A stretch of 64,000 bases of DNA from Chloroflexota bacterium (GCA_011523705.1 WTGC01000171.1:1-64000); one strand, 5' to 3'. Numbered from the stretch's first letter, positions 34,942-45,078 are shown. Translations and numbers: made by a program. Notes: generated from the sequence alone by a model not told the origin.

Positions 34942-35723
34942 TGGCAGTCTTAGTCTGGAGCGACCGCGGCAGCATCCTCGGCAACACCATCCGCAGCGGA
35001 CGCCGCGTCGCCCTCAGCGCAGAGGAATATCGCGCCGAAGCCGAAGCCCTAGACATGCAACTGGACGCCCTGCTGGATATGGCTTGGCACACGCTGACCG
35101 TAATCACGGAACACAAGGATGGCAAGCCAAGATTCAATACCTTCGAGCAAGTATGGGTGCTGGGACGCGCCGTTCATATCAGCGAAGTAATGCGACACGA
35201 GGCGATGCTAGGCGAACTTCGCACCACGCTATGGCAAGCGTTGACGGCCAAAGCTTGGTATGGCATCCGCCACGACGCCACCCGCGATCCCCGTTGGCGA
35301 GAGCTTATTCCAGCAGGCAAGAATCAATGGCGAACTCGCACCGACGACAAGCGGCTTGACCGAGCGTACGATTTTCTAGAGGTCGGATTCTGGCTGCGAG
35401 ATCAACAATTGCATGACGCTGGCGAGGTATTCGGCTGGGAATTCAGTAACGCTCGCAAGCTATATCTGCGCCCAACGCTACGGTCGCTCACGCTCCGTAC
35501 GGCGCTGCTGCATTGGCTGCGCAGACAAACACCAGACATACGAGAATTCGCAAAGGTCACCCAGACCACAGATGGCTTTATCGTCTTTGTCAAGGCGCTG
35601 AATGACCGCTTCCCGGCCAGGGGTCCCGGTTCCGCGCTATTGCCGCAGCACTATCCCGATGATGAATTACGCGCTATCGTCTGCGAGGTGCTAGACGTCG
35701 CGCGCGACGCCCATTTCAGCTAA
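34941..35723 (+). CDS. Helical protein of unknown function, third gene of the accessory operon
   Basis: A 260-residue soluble protein, mainly helical and rich in Trp, Arg and Leu, translated through a TAATG overlap with the ATPase gene. Regions such as RFNTFEQVWVLGRAVHISEVMRHE and YDFLEVGFWLRDQQLHDAGEVFGWEF look like conserved cores, but I recognise no family and no catalytic motif. The tight coupling argues that it works in a complex with the GHKL ATPase, as effector or adaptor. No signal peptide or membrane helix. The rpoB terminator hairpin begins right after its stop. Confidence 0.78.
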   Translation: MAVLVWSDRGSILGNTIRSGRRVALSAEEYRAEAEALDMQLDALLDMAWHTLTVITEHKDGKPRFNTFEQVWVLGRAVHISEVMRHEAMLGELRTTLWQALTAKAWYGIRHDATRDPRWRELIPAGKNQWRTRTDDKRLDRAYDFLEVGFWLRDQQLHDAGEVFGWEFSNARKLYLRPTLRSLTLRTALLHWLRRQTPDIREFAKVTQTTDGFIVFVKALNDRFPARGPGSALLPQHYPDDELRAIVCEVLDVARDAHFS

Positions 35724-35753
35724 GAAAAAACAGAGGCGCATCTCCATGATACG
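35722..35753 (-). terminator. Intrinsic terminator of rpoB
   Basis: On the minus strand, stem GGCGTATC / GATGCGCC (8 bp with one G-U) with a 5-nt loop, then TCTGTTTTTTC. It lies about 47 nt beyond the rpoB stop and abuts the end of the accessory operon. The plus-strand reading lacks a T-run. Confidence 0.82.
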
Positions 35754-35799
35754 CCCTTGTTCGAATACTAGCGTCGTGCAGCTATTCGCGGAAAAACCG

Positions 35800-38700
35800 C
35801 TACCCCGTCCCCAAGCCCAGCAAGCCCGTCTCCGGCTGCGGCCTGCGGGACTGCTCGTCATACTTGCCAAAGCGAACCACATCGCCGGAGCCCGTGATCG
35901 CTTCCACCGACAAACCCAGGCTCTGCAATTCCTTGACCAGCACGCGGAAGCTGGTGGGGATGCCCGGTTCTTCAATCGGCTCACCCTTGACGATGCTCTC
36001 GTAAGTCTTGACGCGCCCTTGCACATCGTCGGATTTCACCGTCAGCATCTCTTGCAAGATATGCGCGGCGCCATAAGCCTCCAGCGCCCAGACTTCCATC
36101 TCGCCGAAGCGCTGACCGCCGAATTGCGCCTTGCCGCCGAGCGGCTGCTGCGTGACCAGACTGTAAGGTCCGGTCGAGCGGGCGTGCGCCTTGTCTTCGA
36201 CCAGATGCGCCAGCTTCAACATATGGACATAACCGACAGCGACATGGCGATCAAAGGGCTCGCCCGTGCGACCGTCATACAGAGTCTGCTTGCCATAATG
36301 CGGCACCGGAATCCCGCATTCGAACATGACGCGGTTGCCGATTTCAAACAGTTCGCGCCGGGTCAGGTCCGCTGCTAGCTCGAATTCATCCCCGGCATGC
36401 TCTTCTATCCACAAGCGAATCGAAAGATCGACGGCGCTGGCGTCGCGCTTGTCGCGCTCTTCAATCGAGAGCGGGCTATTGTCATATACCATCACCGTCT
36501 CGGGGTCATAACCGTATTCGCGCAGCATCTCAGCGACGGCGACGCGCCTGACGTAGATCTCGTCGCGCTCAAAGATGATCGCTTCATTGTCGTACCGCCC
36601 CGATTCGCTCACGCGATCAACCAGATAAGCGCAAATGACGTGCATATCGTCATCGAAGTCTTCGGGCGCGATGCCAGCGCTCGCCGCCAGACGCTGATGA
36701 TTTTCCCAAGCGCGTTCGGTCGTCAGTTTCCAAGCCCAGTCGATCATCCAGGCCCGTCCTAGCTCCGCTTGAATCTCCTGCTCCTTAACGCCATCAAAGA
36801 CCGGCGTAATCGCGCGGAAGCCCAATCTGTCGGCCGCCCAGCCCAAGTGCAACTCGAGGATTTGACCGATATTCATCCGGCTGGGGACGCCAAGCGGATT
36901 GAGAATGATCTCAACCGGAACGCCGCCGTCGATATAAGGCATGTCTTCGACAGTGACGATCTTGGAAATGACGCCCTTGTTGCCATGCCGCCCCGCCATC
37001 TTGTCGCCGACAGTCAGCTTGCGGCGCTGCGCCACACTCACGCGAACCATCTTCTCCACGCCGGCGGACAGATCCGGGTGCTCATCGCGGGTGAAGACCT
37101 TGACGTCAATGACCTTGCCGCGGTCGCCGTGAGGCAGGCGCAGCGACGAATCCTTCACCTCGCGCGCCTGCTCGCCGAAGATTGCGCGCAGCAATTTCTC
37201 CTCCGGCGACAGTTCTTTCTCGCCTTTGGGCGTGATCTTGCCGACCAAGATATCGTTAGGTCCCACCTCGGCGCCAATACGCACAATGCCGTGCTCGTCC
37301 AGATCTTTGAGCGCGTCTTCCCCGACATTGGGGATGTCGTAGGTGATTTCTTCCGGACCCAGCTTGGTATCGCGCGCTTCAATCTCGTGCTTCTCAATGT
37401 GAATGCTGGTGAATTTGTCCGATCGCAGCATATCCTCGCTGACGAGCAGCGCGTCCTCATAATTGCCGCCATCCCATGACAAGAAGCAGGTCAACACATC
37501 ATGACCGAGCGCCAGCTGACCATCGTAGGTGGACGAGCTATCGGCGATGACATCGCCTGGCTTGATCACATCACCCTTGCGCACCAGCGGGCGCTGATCA
37601 ATGCAGGTCGACTGATTCGAGCGCTCATATTTGCGCAGTTGGAATGTTTTCTCTTCGCCGTCGCTCGTGCGGACGATGACGCGATGCCCCTGCACGCTGG
37701 TGACCTCCGCGTCAATATCGGAGACCAGCACCTGCCCGCTGTTGAAAGCCGCCTGGCTTTCCATGCCGGTGCTGACGACGGACACATCGGGCGATATCAG
37801 CGGCACCGCCTGCGTCTGCATATTCGAACCCATCAAGGCGCGATTGGCCGCGTCATGCGACAAGAAGGGGATCAGCGCGGCGCTGATGCCGACGATTTGG
37901 CGCGGGGCGATATCCATGTAATCGATGCGCTGGGGCGGCACCGACAGAAAGCCCTGGTCAAATCTCGCTGAGACCCGATTGGAAAGGAATTGACCCTTCG
38001 CATCCAGGCGCGCGTTCGCCTGGGCGATGATGAATTTGTCCTCGTGATCGGCCGACAGGTAGGTGATGTCGTCGGTCGCGAAAGGCACAACGGGGACTTC
38101 GAAAACATTGTATTGCTTTAGCAGATCCAGGGCGTCCCCGTCGATGGTGGCGCCTTCATCGAGGATGACGGTCTCGATAGTGACGCCCCGGCCAAGCCGC
38201 TCACCGATGAGATCTTCAGAAACTGGACGGTTGCGAATGACTTCTTCGCCTTGCAGATTGGCATTGACCAACATGGCGAGGGCGTTGCGCGCGCCTTCCT
38301 GGTCGGACTGGATCTTCGCAATCTGACTCGGATAATTCACCAGGATCTTACCCCATCTTCCGATGCGGTCCCTCAGATTCTTGGGTATATCTTGCCCGTT
38401 GAGCTCGGCAATTTCAGACAGAGCGTTGTTGAGGTTGCGCAGTCCCTTTTCAAGTTCGGCCCGTTCATCTCCATGACTCTGTAAGTCGGATACAAAGCGA
38501 TTGGCGTCAGCCGCGAGTTCTGCGGGCAGCTCAGGCCGCTTTTGCAGCTGCGACACCGCATCCAGCAGTTCCGACCGCGCATCGGCGTATCCGTCGTATA
38601 CTTGCGTGATTTCCCTCATGCGCGGTTCAAAGAGGTCGAGAAATTGCTCAACGGCGCCCGTATCAACCGAGGCGTCCTTTCTCCGCAATTCAAAAACATC

Positions 38701-40494
38701 GTTGTCGAGCCTGGCATAATCGCCCTTGACTCTTGCCGCAAAGTCGTCGAAATCTCGCTTGGTCTCGACCAGCGAATCGTCGCCGCCAAGTTCGGCAATC
38801 CGTGCGAAAACGGCGAACACATCGTCGTTATTCGCCAGTACAGGCAGGTTGCCCACCTCGCTGCCGAAGAGGCGCAGCCGCTCCAACAGCGGCTCGTCGA
38901 TTTCCGTGTCGCGCTCCAGACGCAACTCCGCCTCAACATCGTCGCGAACAACCCGGCCGATCAGGTTCGGGTCGTCGATTGCCATCGAATTCACCACCCG
39001 ACGATACGGCGTCTCGATGAAACCGAGCTCATTCACGCGAGCGTAAGTCGCCAGGCGCCCGATCAAACCGATATTAGGACCTTCCGGCGTCTCGATTGGG
39101 CAGATACGGCCATAGTGGCTGTGATGCACATCGCGCACATCGAAACCGGCGCGCTCCCGCCGCAAGCCGCCTGGTCCCAAAGCCGACAGCGTGCGCTTGT
39201 GCCGCAATTCCGAGAGCGGATTGGTCTGCTCCATGAACTGCGAAAGCTGCGACGAACCGAAGAATTCGCGCACAGCGGCCACAATCGGGCGAATATTGAC
39301 CAGCGACACCGGCGTCAACTGCTCTGCTTCGCGGATCGACATCCTTTCCTTGACGACGCGCTCCATGCGCCGTAAGCCAATGCGCAGCTTATTACCGATC
39401 AGTTCGCCCACGGTCTTGACGCGGCGGTTGCCGAGATGATCGATATCATCGCGCGCGCGCTGACCGTTATTGATGAGGATCATCTGCTCGACCAATTTGA
39501 CTATATCAGACTTGGTGATCGTCCGGTGCGACAGGTCGATCGCGTCGCCATGCCCGAGCCGCTGATTCAGCTTGTAGCGTCCGACGCGCTCCAAATCATA
39601 TCGCCGCTGGTCGAAGAGCTGGCCTTCAAGATACTCTTTGGCGTTGTCCAGGGTCGGCGGATCGCCCGGGCGCATGCGGCGGTAAAACTCGATCAGAGCG
39701 ACTTCCGCCAGCGTCTGCTTCTTCTTGACATCCCAAACCGGCTCGTTCTTGAAGCAACTCTCAATGTAGCGATGCGTCTCGGAGTTGTCGACTTCGGCGA
39801 AGAGCTCAAGAATTTCTTCGTCGTCGCCGGTCTTGATGGGAGACTTTCTCGCCGGCAAGCCATCGTCAACCGCCGCCAGCGCGCGCAGCAAAACCGTCAC
39901 GGGGATGGTTCGCTTGCGGTTGAACTTGATCGTGATGTAATCCGTCTTGCGCGTCTCGAACTCCATCCAGGCGCCGCGGTCCGGGATCAGCTTGGCGTTG
40001 GAGAGCAAGCGCCCGGTGGCGCGTTCTTCCTCCGCGTCAAAGTAGACGCCTGGCGATCGAATCAACTGGCTGACCACCACGCGTTCGGTACCATTGATGA
40101 TGAAGGTGCCCTTCTCGGTCATCAGCGGGAATTCGCCCAGGAAGATATCCTGGCGGATAATCTCGTCGCCCTGCTCGTGATTGACCAGAGCAACCTCCAC
40201 ATAGAGCGGCGCCGCGTAGGACATATCCCGCTCGATGCATTCTTCTTCATCGTATTTCGGCTCTTCAAAATAGGGCTTCAGGCCAAATTCCTGCGCCTGC
40301 GGATGATTGCCGGGGAAATAAAGCGACAGGTTGCCGTTGAAACTTTGGATGGGATTGATTTCGTCGAACAGCTCCAGCAGCCGCCCTCCGTAAAGGAAGT
40401 CTTCAAAGGACTTCAACTGGATGTCGATCAGGGACGGCAACTCCTGAATTTCCGGAGTACGGGCGTAATTCTTGACATTATAATAGTGCTTCAA
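35800..40494 (-). CDS. rpoB: RNA polymerase beta subunit with a ~300-residue insertion
   Basis: At 1564 residues this is the beta subunit of RNA polymerase. Core motifs are intact: [34 protein letters not shown] (rifampicin cluster), [26 protein letters not shown], and the C-terminal [25 protein letters not shown]. The extra length lies mainly between [10 protein letters not shown] and [12 protein letters not shown] (window 38074-38995), normally about 6 residues apart and here about 300, part of them coiled-coil-like. The start is a TTG at 40494 with AAGGAG 7 nt upstream. It is followed by its own terminator; rpoC is not adjacent and rplJ/rplL are not upstream. Confidence 0.96.
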   Translation of the reverse strand: MKHYYNVKNYARTPEIQELPSLIDIQLKSFEDFLYGGRLLELFDEINPIQSFNGNLSLYFPGNHPQAQEFGLKPYFEEPKYDEEECIERDMSYAAPLYVEVALVNHEQGDEIIRQDIFLGEFPLMTEKGTFIINGTERVVVSQLIRSPGVYFDAEEERATGRLLSNAKLIPDRGAWMEFETRKTDYITIKFNRKRTIPVTVLLRALAAVDDGLPARKSPIKTGDDEEILELFAEVDNSETHRYIESCFKNEPVWDVKKKQTLAEVALIEFYRRMRPGDPPTLDNAKEYLEGQLFDQRRYDLERVGRYKLNQRLGHGDAIDLSHRTITKSDIVKLVEQMILINNGQRARDDIDHLGNRRVKTVGELIGNKLRIGLRRMERVVKERMSIREAEQLTPVSLVNIRPIVAAVREFFGSSQLSQFMEQTNPLSELRHKRTLSALGPGGLRRERAGFDVRDVHHSHYGRICPIETPEGPNIGLIGRLATYARVNELGFIETPYRRVVNSMAIDDPNLIGRVVRDDVEAELRLERDTEIDEPLLERLRLFGSEVGNLPVLANNDDVFAVFARIAELGGDDSLVETKRDFDDFAARVKGDYARLDNDVFELRRKDASVDTGAVEQFLDLFEPRMREITQVYDGYADARSELLDAVSQLQKRPELPAELAADANRFVSDLQSHGDERAELEKGLRNLNNALSEIAELNGQDIPKNLRDRIGRWGKILVNYPSQIAKIQSDQEGARNALAMLVNANLQGEEVIRNRPVSEDLIGERLGRGVTIETVILDEGATIDGDALDLLKQYNVFEVPVVPFATDDITYLSADHEDKFIIAQANARLDAKGQFLSNRVSARFDQGFLSVPPQRIDYMDIAPRQIVGISAALIPFLSHDAANRALMGSNMQTQAVPLISPDVSVVSTGMESQAAFNSGQVLVSDIDAEVTSVQGHRVIVRTSDGEEKTFQLRKYERSNQSTCIDQRPLVRKGDVIKPGDVIADSSSTYDGQLALGHDVLTCFLSWDGGNYEDALLVSEDMLRSDKFTSIHIEKHEIEARDTKLGPEEITYDIPNVGEDALKDLDEHGIVRIGAEVGPNDILVGKITPKGEKELSPEEKLLRAIFGEQAREVKDSSLRLPHGDRGKVIDVKVFTRDEHPDLSAGVEKMVRVSVAQRRKLTVGDKMAGRHGNKGVISKIVTVEDMPYIDGGVPVEIILNPLGVPSRMNIGQILELHLGWAADRLGFRAITPVFDGVKEQEIQAELGRAWMIDWAWKLTTERAWENHQRLAASAGIAPEDFDDDMHVICAYLVDRVSESGRYDNEAIIFERDEIYVRRVAVAEMLREYGYDPETVMVYDNSPLSIEERDKRDASAVDLSIRLWIEEHAGDEFELAADLTRRELFEIGNRVMFECGIPVPHYGKQTLYDGRTGEPFDRHVAVGYVHMLKLAHLVEDKAHARSTGPYSLVTQQPLGGKAQFGGQRFGEMEVWALEAYGAAHILQEMLTVKSDDVQGRVKTYESIVKGEPIEEPGIPTSFRVLVKELQSLGLSVEAITGSGDVVRFGKYDEQSRRPQPETGLLGLGTG

Positions 40495-40676
40495 GGCGCG
40501 GCTCCTTGGATGATAAGTGGACTGGGCTGAATGAGCGACAAGCCAAAGACAAAACGGCTACACGGATTGTGCGAGCTTCCGAAGGCGCAGGACAACAAGC
40601 GACCAACACGAACTGTGCATACGACCAGTATTCATGCACCCGATAAATTGTAACAACAAGAGGACTGCAAGCTTGC
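40495..40676 (-). promoter_or_regulatory. Long 5' leader of rpoB with palindrome at the transcript start
   Basis: About 180 nt separate the predicted -10 from the TTG start. The leader ends in AAGGAG. At its upstream end lies a perfect 14-bp palindrome CTGCAAGCTTGCAG (40665-40678) that covers the expected transcription start and touches the -10. Such placement suits an operator or a 5' hairpin. No known r-protein or riboswitch motif was recognised. Confidence 0.45.
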
Positions 40677-40706
40677 AGTGTAATAGAATAACCGGGGTCT
40701 TGTCAA
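40677..40706 (-). promoter_or_regulatory. Predicted rpoB promoter
   Basis: On the minus strand, consensus -35 TTGACA (40701-40706) and -10 TACACT (40677-40682) with an 18-nt spacer. The rest of the 321-nt gap up to 40815 holds no gene; the plus-strand promoter for the methyltransferase is not clear. Confidence 0.65.
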
Positions 40707-40815
40707 GACAAACCTTTGATTCGACCGTTATTCGGAGTAGCGTACCGATAGTCTATCACGTCTTGCACAGATTGCAAGAACTTTCTTGAGAAGCCGAGAG
40801 GAACGCATTCGCGAT

Positions 40816-41613
40816 ATGCTAGAACGCCCAGCGAGAGATGTCAAGAGCCAGGTCCAGCAGCGCTTTGGCGACGTGGCCGCTAACTATCGGGCGAGCAAGG
40901 TGCATGCCGCCGGTCCCGATCTGGATCGCATGTTCGAAGCCGCCTCGCTCGGCGAAGGCGCGCGCGTGCTCGACGCTGGTTGTGGCGCCGGTCACACAGC
41001 CGTGGCTTTCGCCGCCATTGCCGACCAAGTCATCGCCTGTGATTTCACGCCGGCTATGCTCCAGCAGGTCGAAGCGCTCGCCCGTGAACGCGAGGCGACC
41101 AATGTGCGCGCCCAGCTAGCCGATGTGGAAAGCCTGCCCTTCCCCAGCCGCCACTTTGACCTGATCGTGTCCCGCTACAGCGCCCATCACTGGCTGCGTC
41201 CCGAACGGGCGCTGGCCGAGTTCATGCGCCTGTTGAAGCCCGGCGGCGACTTGCTCGTCAGCGATATCATGGCGCGCGAAGACTACGCCCAGGATACATT
41301 CTTGCAGACCATCGAGCTCCTGCGCGATCCGTCGCACGTGCGCGACTACAGAATCTCCGAATGGAAGGCGATGCTGGCGGCGTCCGGCTTCGCTTCCGAG
41401 GTTCTCATGACTTTCGATTTGACCCTGCACTTCGAAACTTGGACGCGCCGCATGAACACGCCGCGCCAAAATGCCGCCATGATCAAGTCTCTCTTCAATG
41501 GCTCGTCGGACGATATCCGCGCCGCTTTCCAGGCGCCCACCCACTTGACAAGCGATGATTTCACATTCGTCATTCCCGGCGCCGTCATCCGCGGAACAGC
41601 CGCTTCGCCTTAA
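40816..41613 (+). CDS. SAM-dependent methyltransferase (class I)
   Basis: A 265-residue Rossmann-fold methyltransferase. Motif I is VLDAGCGAGHTAVAF (SAM binding), the acidic residue ending strand 2 is in VIACDFTPAML, and motifs II/III include DVESLPFPSRHFDLIVSRYSAHH and LLKPGGDLLVSD. This is the UbiE/BioC-like branch that modifies small molecules; substrate unknown. The ATG at 40816 was preferred to the TTG at 40786. Its TAA stop interlocks with that of the convergent ABC-F gene (shared TTAA at 41610-41613). Confidence 0.88.
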   Translation: MLERPARDVKSQVQQRFGDVAANYRASKVHAAGPDLDRMFEAASLGEGARVLDAGCGAGHTAVAFAAIADQVIACDFTPAMLQQVEALAREREATNVRAQLADVESLPFPSRHFDLIVSRYSAHHWLRPERALAEFMRLLKPGGDLLVSDIMAREDYAQDTFLQTIELLRDPSHVRDYRISEWKAMLAASGFASEVLMTFDLTLHFETWTRRMNTPRQNAAMIKSLFNGSSDDIRAAFQAPTHLTSDDFTFVIPGAVIRGTAASP

Positions 41614-43265
41614 TCCACCGCGAGTTTGCCGGTCGCCTGCAGATAAGCGGTGTAGCCGCCGACGTATTCCTTCAACGCGCCGTCACGAATCTCAATCAGG
41701 CGATCCACCGTCTGATCGAGAAAATAGCGATCGTGCGAAACGATGAGCACGGCGCCGTTGAATTCATCCAGCGCGTCCTCGAGCACCTCCACCGACGGGA
41801 TATCGAGGTTGTTGGTGGGCTCGTCCAGCAGGAGAAGATTGGGCTGCTGCAGCATGACGCGCGCCAATTGCAAGCGGCTGCGCTCGCCGCCTGACAGAGT
41901 TCGAACCGGCTGGCGCGCCTGCTCGTAGCTGAATGCCATGCGCAGGAGGAAGTTCACCGCGTTGGACTCGCTGCTGTTTTGCAGATTGCGCACCAAATCC
42001 AGCGGCGTCTGCTCAAGCCAGGATTCCAGCGTCTGATGCTCCTGCGAATAGAAGCCGATGCGGACGCTAGGACCAACGATAATATCGCCGGCGACCTGCT
42101 GCAGCTCGCCGAGGATCAGCTTGAGGATCACCGTCTTGCCCGCGCCGTTGGGACCGATCAAGCCGACCCGCTCCCCATGCCGCAGCAGCGCGCTGGCGTC
42201 GAGAAAAAGCGGATCATCTTCGAAAGCCATCGAAACCCGCTTCAGCTCCAAGACCTTTTTGCTGCCGCGCCAGCCATCGACTTTGAAATCCATCAGGCGC
42301 TGGTCGACGACCTTTTCAATGATTTCGCCACGTTCCTCCATTTTTTCCAGCATGCGCCGCCGTTGACGCGCCGCCAGCATGTGCTTCCGGCTCAGAACTT
42401 GCTTCGCCCAGCTCTCGAACCGCTCGATCATCGCTTTGATGCGGGCGATCTCTTTCTGCTGCGTGACATACTGCTGCTGTTGACGCAGTCGGCTCAGCTG
42501 GCGTTCATTGAGGTAATACGAAAAGTTGCCATGGTAGACCGTTAGCCGGCCCCGTTCCAATTCAACCGTCTGCTTCGCCACCTCGTCCAGCAGATAGCGG
42601 TCATGCGAAATGATGACGACGCTGCCTCGGTAGCTGTTGATGAAGCGTTCCAGCTGATTCTTGCCATCTAAATCGAGATGGTTGTCCGGCTCGTCAAGCA
42701 GCAGAATATCCGGCGCCGAAACGGCCAGCTGCACCAGCGCCACCATTTTCTTCTGCCCGCCCGAAAGCGCCTCAGTGGGACGGTCGTAGTCATCGGCGTC
42801 AAAGCCGAGCATCGCCAGCAGTTCCCGCACATGGCTGGCGTGACGGCCACCGTTCATGCGCTCGAATTCGGCGAGCAGCGCCTCGTGCCGCTCCAGCGTT
42901 TGGGCGAGCCGCGCCTCATCGCCATAGACGGCCGGGTCGGCCAGGCGCGCCTCGACTTCATTGAGGCGACATTCGACCCGCTCCAACTCTGGCGGCTTGA
43001 TCATCGCTGTTTCGATGAGCGACCTGCCGCGCGGCAAATTCATATCCTGCGGCAAGCAGCCGATGCGCACGCCCGGCTGTATGGCGATATGACCGCGGTC
43101 GGGCTCAACCTCGTCCAACAGGACGCGAAATAGCGTCGACTTGCCCGCGCCGTTGGGTCCCACAAGGGCGACGCGATCGCGCTCGCCGATCGCCCAGGAG
43201 AGATCGCGGAAAATCTCCCGGCCCGCGTAACTCACGGTAATGCTGTTGACCCGCGCGATGTGCAT
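41610..43265 (-). CDS. ABC-F family ATPase (Uup/EttA-like)
   Basis: This 551-residue protein has two ATP-binding cassettes and no membrane helices, the ABC-F layout of ribosome-associated translation factors. Cassette 1: GPNGAGKST, LSGGQKK, LLLDEPDNHLD. Cassette 2: GPNGAGKT, LSGGERSRLQLA, LLLDEPTNNLD. The linker (about residues 240-315, KQVLSRKHMLAARQRRRMLEKMEE) is the charged P-site tRNA interaction motif region. The ATG at 43265 begins directly with the first cassette; the longer frame to 43475 is unlikely. The subfamily cannot be fixed by eye. Confidence 0.92.
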   Translation of the reverse strand: MHIARVNSITVSYAGREIFRDLSWAIGERDRVALVGPNGAGKSTLFRVLLDEVEPDRGHIAIQPGVRIGCLPQDMNLPRGRSLIETAMIKPPELERVECRLNEVEARLADPAVYGDEARLAQTLERHEALLAEFERMNGGRHASHVRELLAMLGFDADDYDRPTEALSGGQKKMVALVQLAVSAPDILLLDEPDNHLDLDGKNQLERFINSYRGSVVIISHDRYLLDEVAKQTVELERGRLTVYHGNFSYYLNERQLSRLRQQQQYVTQQKEIARIKAMIERFESWAKQVLSRKHMLAARQRRRMLEKMEERGEIIEKVVDQRLMDFKVDGWRGSKKVLELKRVSMAFEDDPLFLDASALLRHGERVGLIGPNGAGKTVILKLILGELQQVAGDIIVGPSVRIGFYSQEHQTLESWLEQTPLDLVRNLQNSSESNAVNFLLRMAFSYEQARQPVRTLSGGERSRLQLARVMLQQPNLLLLDEPTNNLDIPSVEVLEDALDEFNGAVLIVSHDRYFLDQTVDRLIEIRDGALKEYVGGYTAYLQATGKLAVD

Positions 43266-43437
43266 TGCAATGTCGCCTTGTGAGATACCCGGTCTGAATC
43301 CAGAGAGAGCATAGCACAAGCCTGCGCCGCTGGGATGCCCCGCCATTAGCCCGCGTCTTGCTGACAAAATCCGTGTATTATCGTAAGCAGACAATACGCA
43401 ATTCAACGCGGACCCCGCGACGCAGAGCGCCTCGAAT

Positions 43438-44496
43438 ATGATCATCGTGGATGCCCAGCAGAATATCGCATTCAATGCTCAGCAGTTGGGGCTGGATTAC
43501 ATGCGCTGGGCTTGGCATCAGCGCCCGGGCGCGGACGGTCCGCCGCCCGTCGTCAGCCTGCGCGACAATCTGCTGGGGCGCGTCGCCGTTGTATTCGGCA
43601 GCCTGCAAGTCCTGTCCGAGTCAGCGCCGGGCCTGCGAGCTTGGCAGCGGCATACCTACCGTACCGCCGCCGACGCCCGGCAATTGGCGCTTTGGCAAAT
43701 GGACAGCTACCGGCGCCTCGCCGACGACCATGACAAGATACGACTGATCCTGACGCAGGAAGACCTGGACGATGTCCTAGAGACCTGGCGCGACGACGAA
43801 AGCATCGACAAGCGTCTGCACGGCATCGTTGCAAAGATGAAAGGGGCTGAGCCCGTCTCCGAGCCGAAGCAGCTCGAAGAATGGCTGGAATACGGTGTGC
43901 GGATCGTCGCGCCCGCCTGGCATCAGACCCGATACGCGGGCTCAGCGCGCTCGGACGAGGGGCTAACTCTGCTCGGCTACGAGTTGCTCGAGGTCATGGC
44001 CGGCTTCCAGGTCTTGCTTGATGTCTCGGCGCTGTCAGACCGGGCGACGGCGGAGGCGCTGGAGCGCTACGAAGGCGCCATCATCGCCAGCCACAGCAAC
44101 CCGCGCTACTTTTGCCAAAGTCGGCGCTGCCTTCCCGATGCGCTCATCCGCCGGCTCGCCGAGCGCGATGGGGTGATGGGCATCATGGTGTATAATCCTT
44201 TTCTAAGGAACGATTGGCATCCGGCCGATCGCAAACGGGCGGTTTATCTCGCCCACTGGGTCGACGCGGTCGATTTTGTTTGTCAGCTGACCGGCTCGGT
44301 CGACCATGTTGGCTTGGGCAGTGATATCGACGGCGGCTATCCCTATCGCGCGCTTCCAAGCGAGATTGATACGTCCAGTGATTTTTGGCTGCTATGCCGG
44401 ATATTGCTCGAGCGCGGATTCTCCGAAGCGGAAGCCGCGGCGATATTGGGCGGGAATATGCTGCGCAAGTTGAAAGAGTCTTTACCGAGCGGATAG
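43438..44496 (+). CDS. Peptidase M19 (membrane dipeptidase)-like protein, metal site altered
   Basis: A 352-residue protein with the TIM-barrel dipeptidase pattern: GVRIVAPAWHQTRYAGS, IIASHSNPR, and VDHVGLGSDIDGG near the C-terminus. The first metal motif of the family (His-x-Asp after a strand, as in DxHxD) reads DAQQN here (Gln7, Asn9), so both N-terminal ligands are lost. Whether another Glu ligand is conserved is unclear. It may bind a metal differently or be inactive. No signal peptide, so it is cytosolic by prediction. The next gene starts 6 nt later. Confidence 0.82.
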   Translation: MIIVDAQQNIAFNAQQLGLDYMRWAWHQRPGADGPPPVVSLRDNLLGRVAVVFGSLQVLSESAPGLRAWQRHTYRTAADARQLALWQMDSYRRLADDHDKIRLILTQEDLDDVLETWRDDESIDKRLHGIVAKMKGAEPVSEPKQLEEWLEYGVRIVAPAWHQTRYAGSARSDEGLTLLGYELLEVMAGFQVLLDVSALSDRATAEALERYEGAIIASHSNPRYFCQSRRCLPDALIRRLAERDGVMGIMVYNPFLRNDWHPADRKRAVYLAHWVDAVDFVCQLTGSVDHVGLGSDIDGGYPYRALPSEIDTSSDFWLLCRILLERGFSEAEAAAILGGNMLRKLKESLPSG

Positions 44497-44502
44497 AAAC
44501 TG

Positions 44503-45018
44503 ATGTGGCGATTCGCGCAAGTTGGCATCGCATTGGGCGCCTTGGGCGGCATGATTTGCTTTATGGGCTTGTTCCCCGGCGTGACCGGCGCCGTGCCGAC
44601 GGTCGGCATCGGGCTCGTTCAAGTGGTGATGGTTCTCGTTGGATACACCCTGCTCACCCTGGGCGCGTTGACATATCTCAAGTTTACCTTTTTCCTGAAT
44701 GTGCCCGCGAACCTGGTCCAGAGTATTGGCACACGGCTTGCGCTGACCGGCATTCTATTCGCATCACTGGCTGGCTTGGCCGATATTTTGGGATTTGGCA
44801 CGCATATCCGCGACGATACAAACGAACTCTACTTCGGTCAGCTGCAAATGATAGGCATATTAGCCAGCTTCGGCCTCTCGTCATTTGGCGTGCTGGTCTA
44901 TGTATTGGCGGGCGCCAACGTCGCCAGGCTGGCGCCGGTGGAAGCGTTGAGCGACAGCATCGCCGGGGTCGATGACACGAGCGAAATCCAGCTGCCCGAG
45001 TCAGAGGGCGCGCCGTAA
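44503..45018 (+). CDS. Four-helix membrane protein, unknown function
   Basis: A 171-residue protein with four hydrophobic segments (about residues 4-30, 34-58, 78-100 and 113-138) and an acidic cytoplasmic-type tail (DDTSEIQLPESEG). No family recognised. It is 6 nt from the M19-like gene and 60 nt before the glycosyltransferase, so probably in the same unit. Confidence 0.75.
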   Translation: MWRFAQVGIALGALGGMICFMGLFPGVTGAVPTVGIGLVQVVMVLVGYTLLTLGALTYLKFTFFLNVPANLVQSIGTRLALTGILFASLAGLADILGFGTHIRDDTNELYFGQLQMIGILASFGLSSFGVLVYVLAGANVARLAPVEALSDSIAGVDDTSEIQLPESEGAP

Positions 45019-45078
45019 TCAGACCGGGCCAAGCGCTTTTAAGCCGCTGTCATTCAGAATTCATCCAGAGGTAATTCG

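Noticed and set aside
39436-40530. 364-codon plus-strand frame
   Set aside because: Antisense to the 5' part of rpoB.
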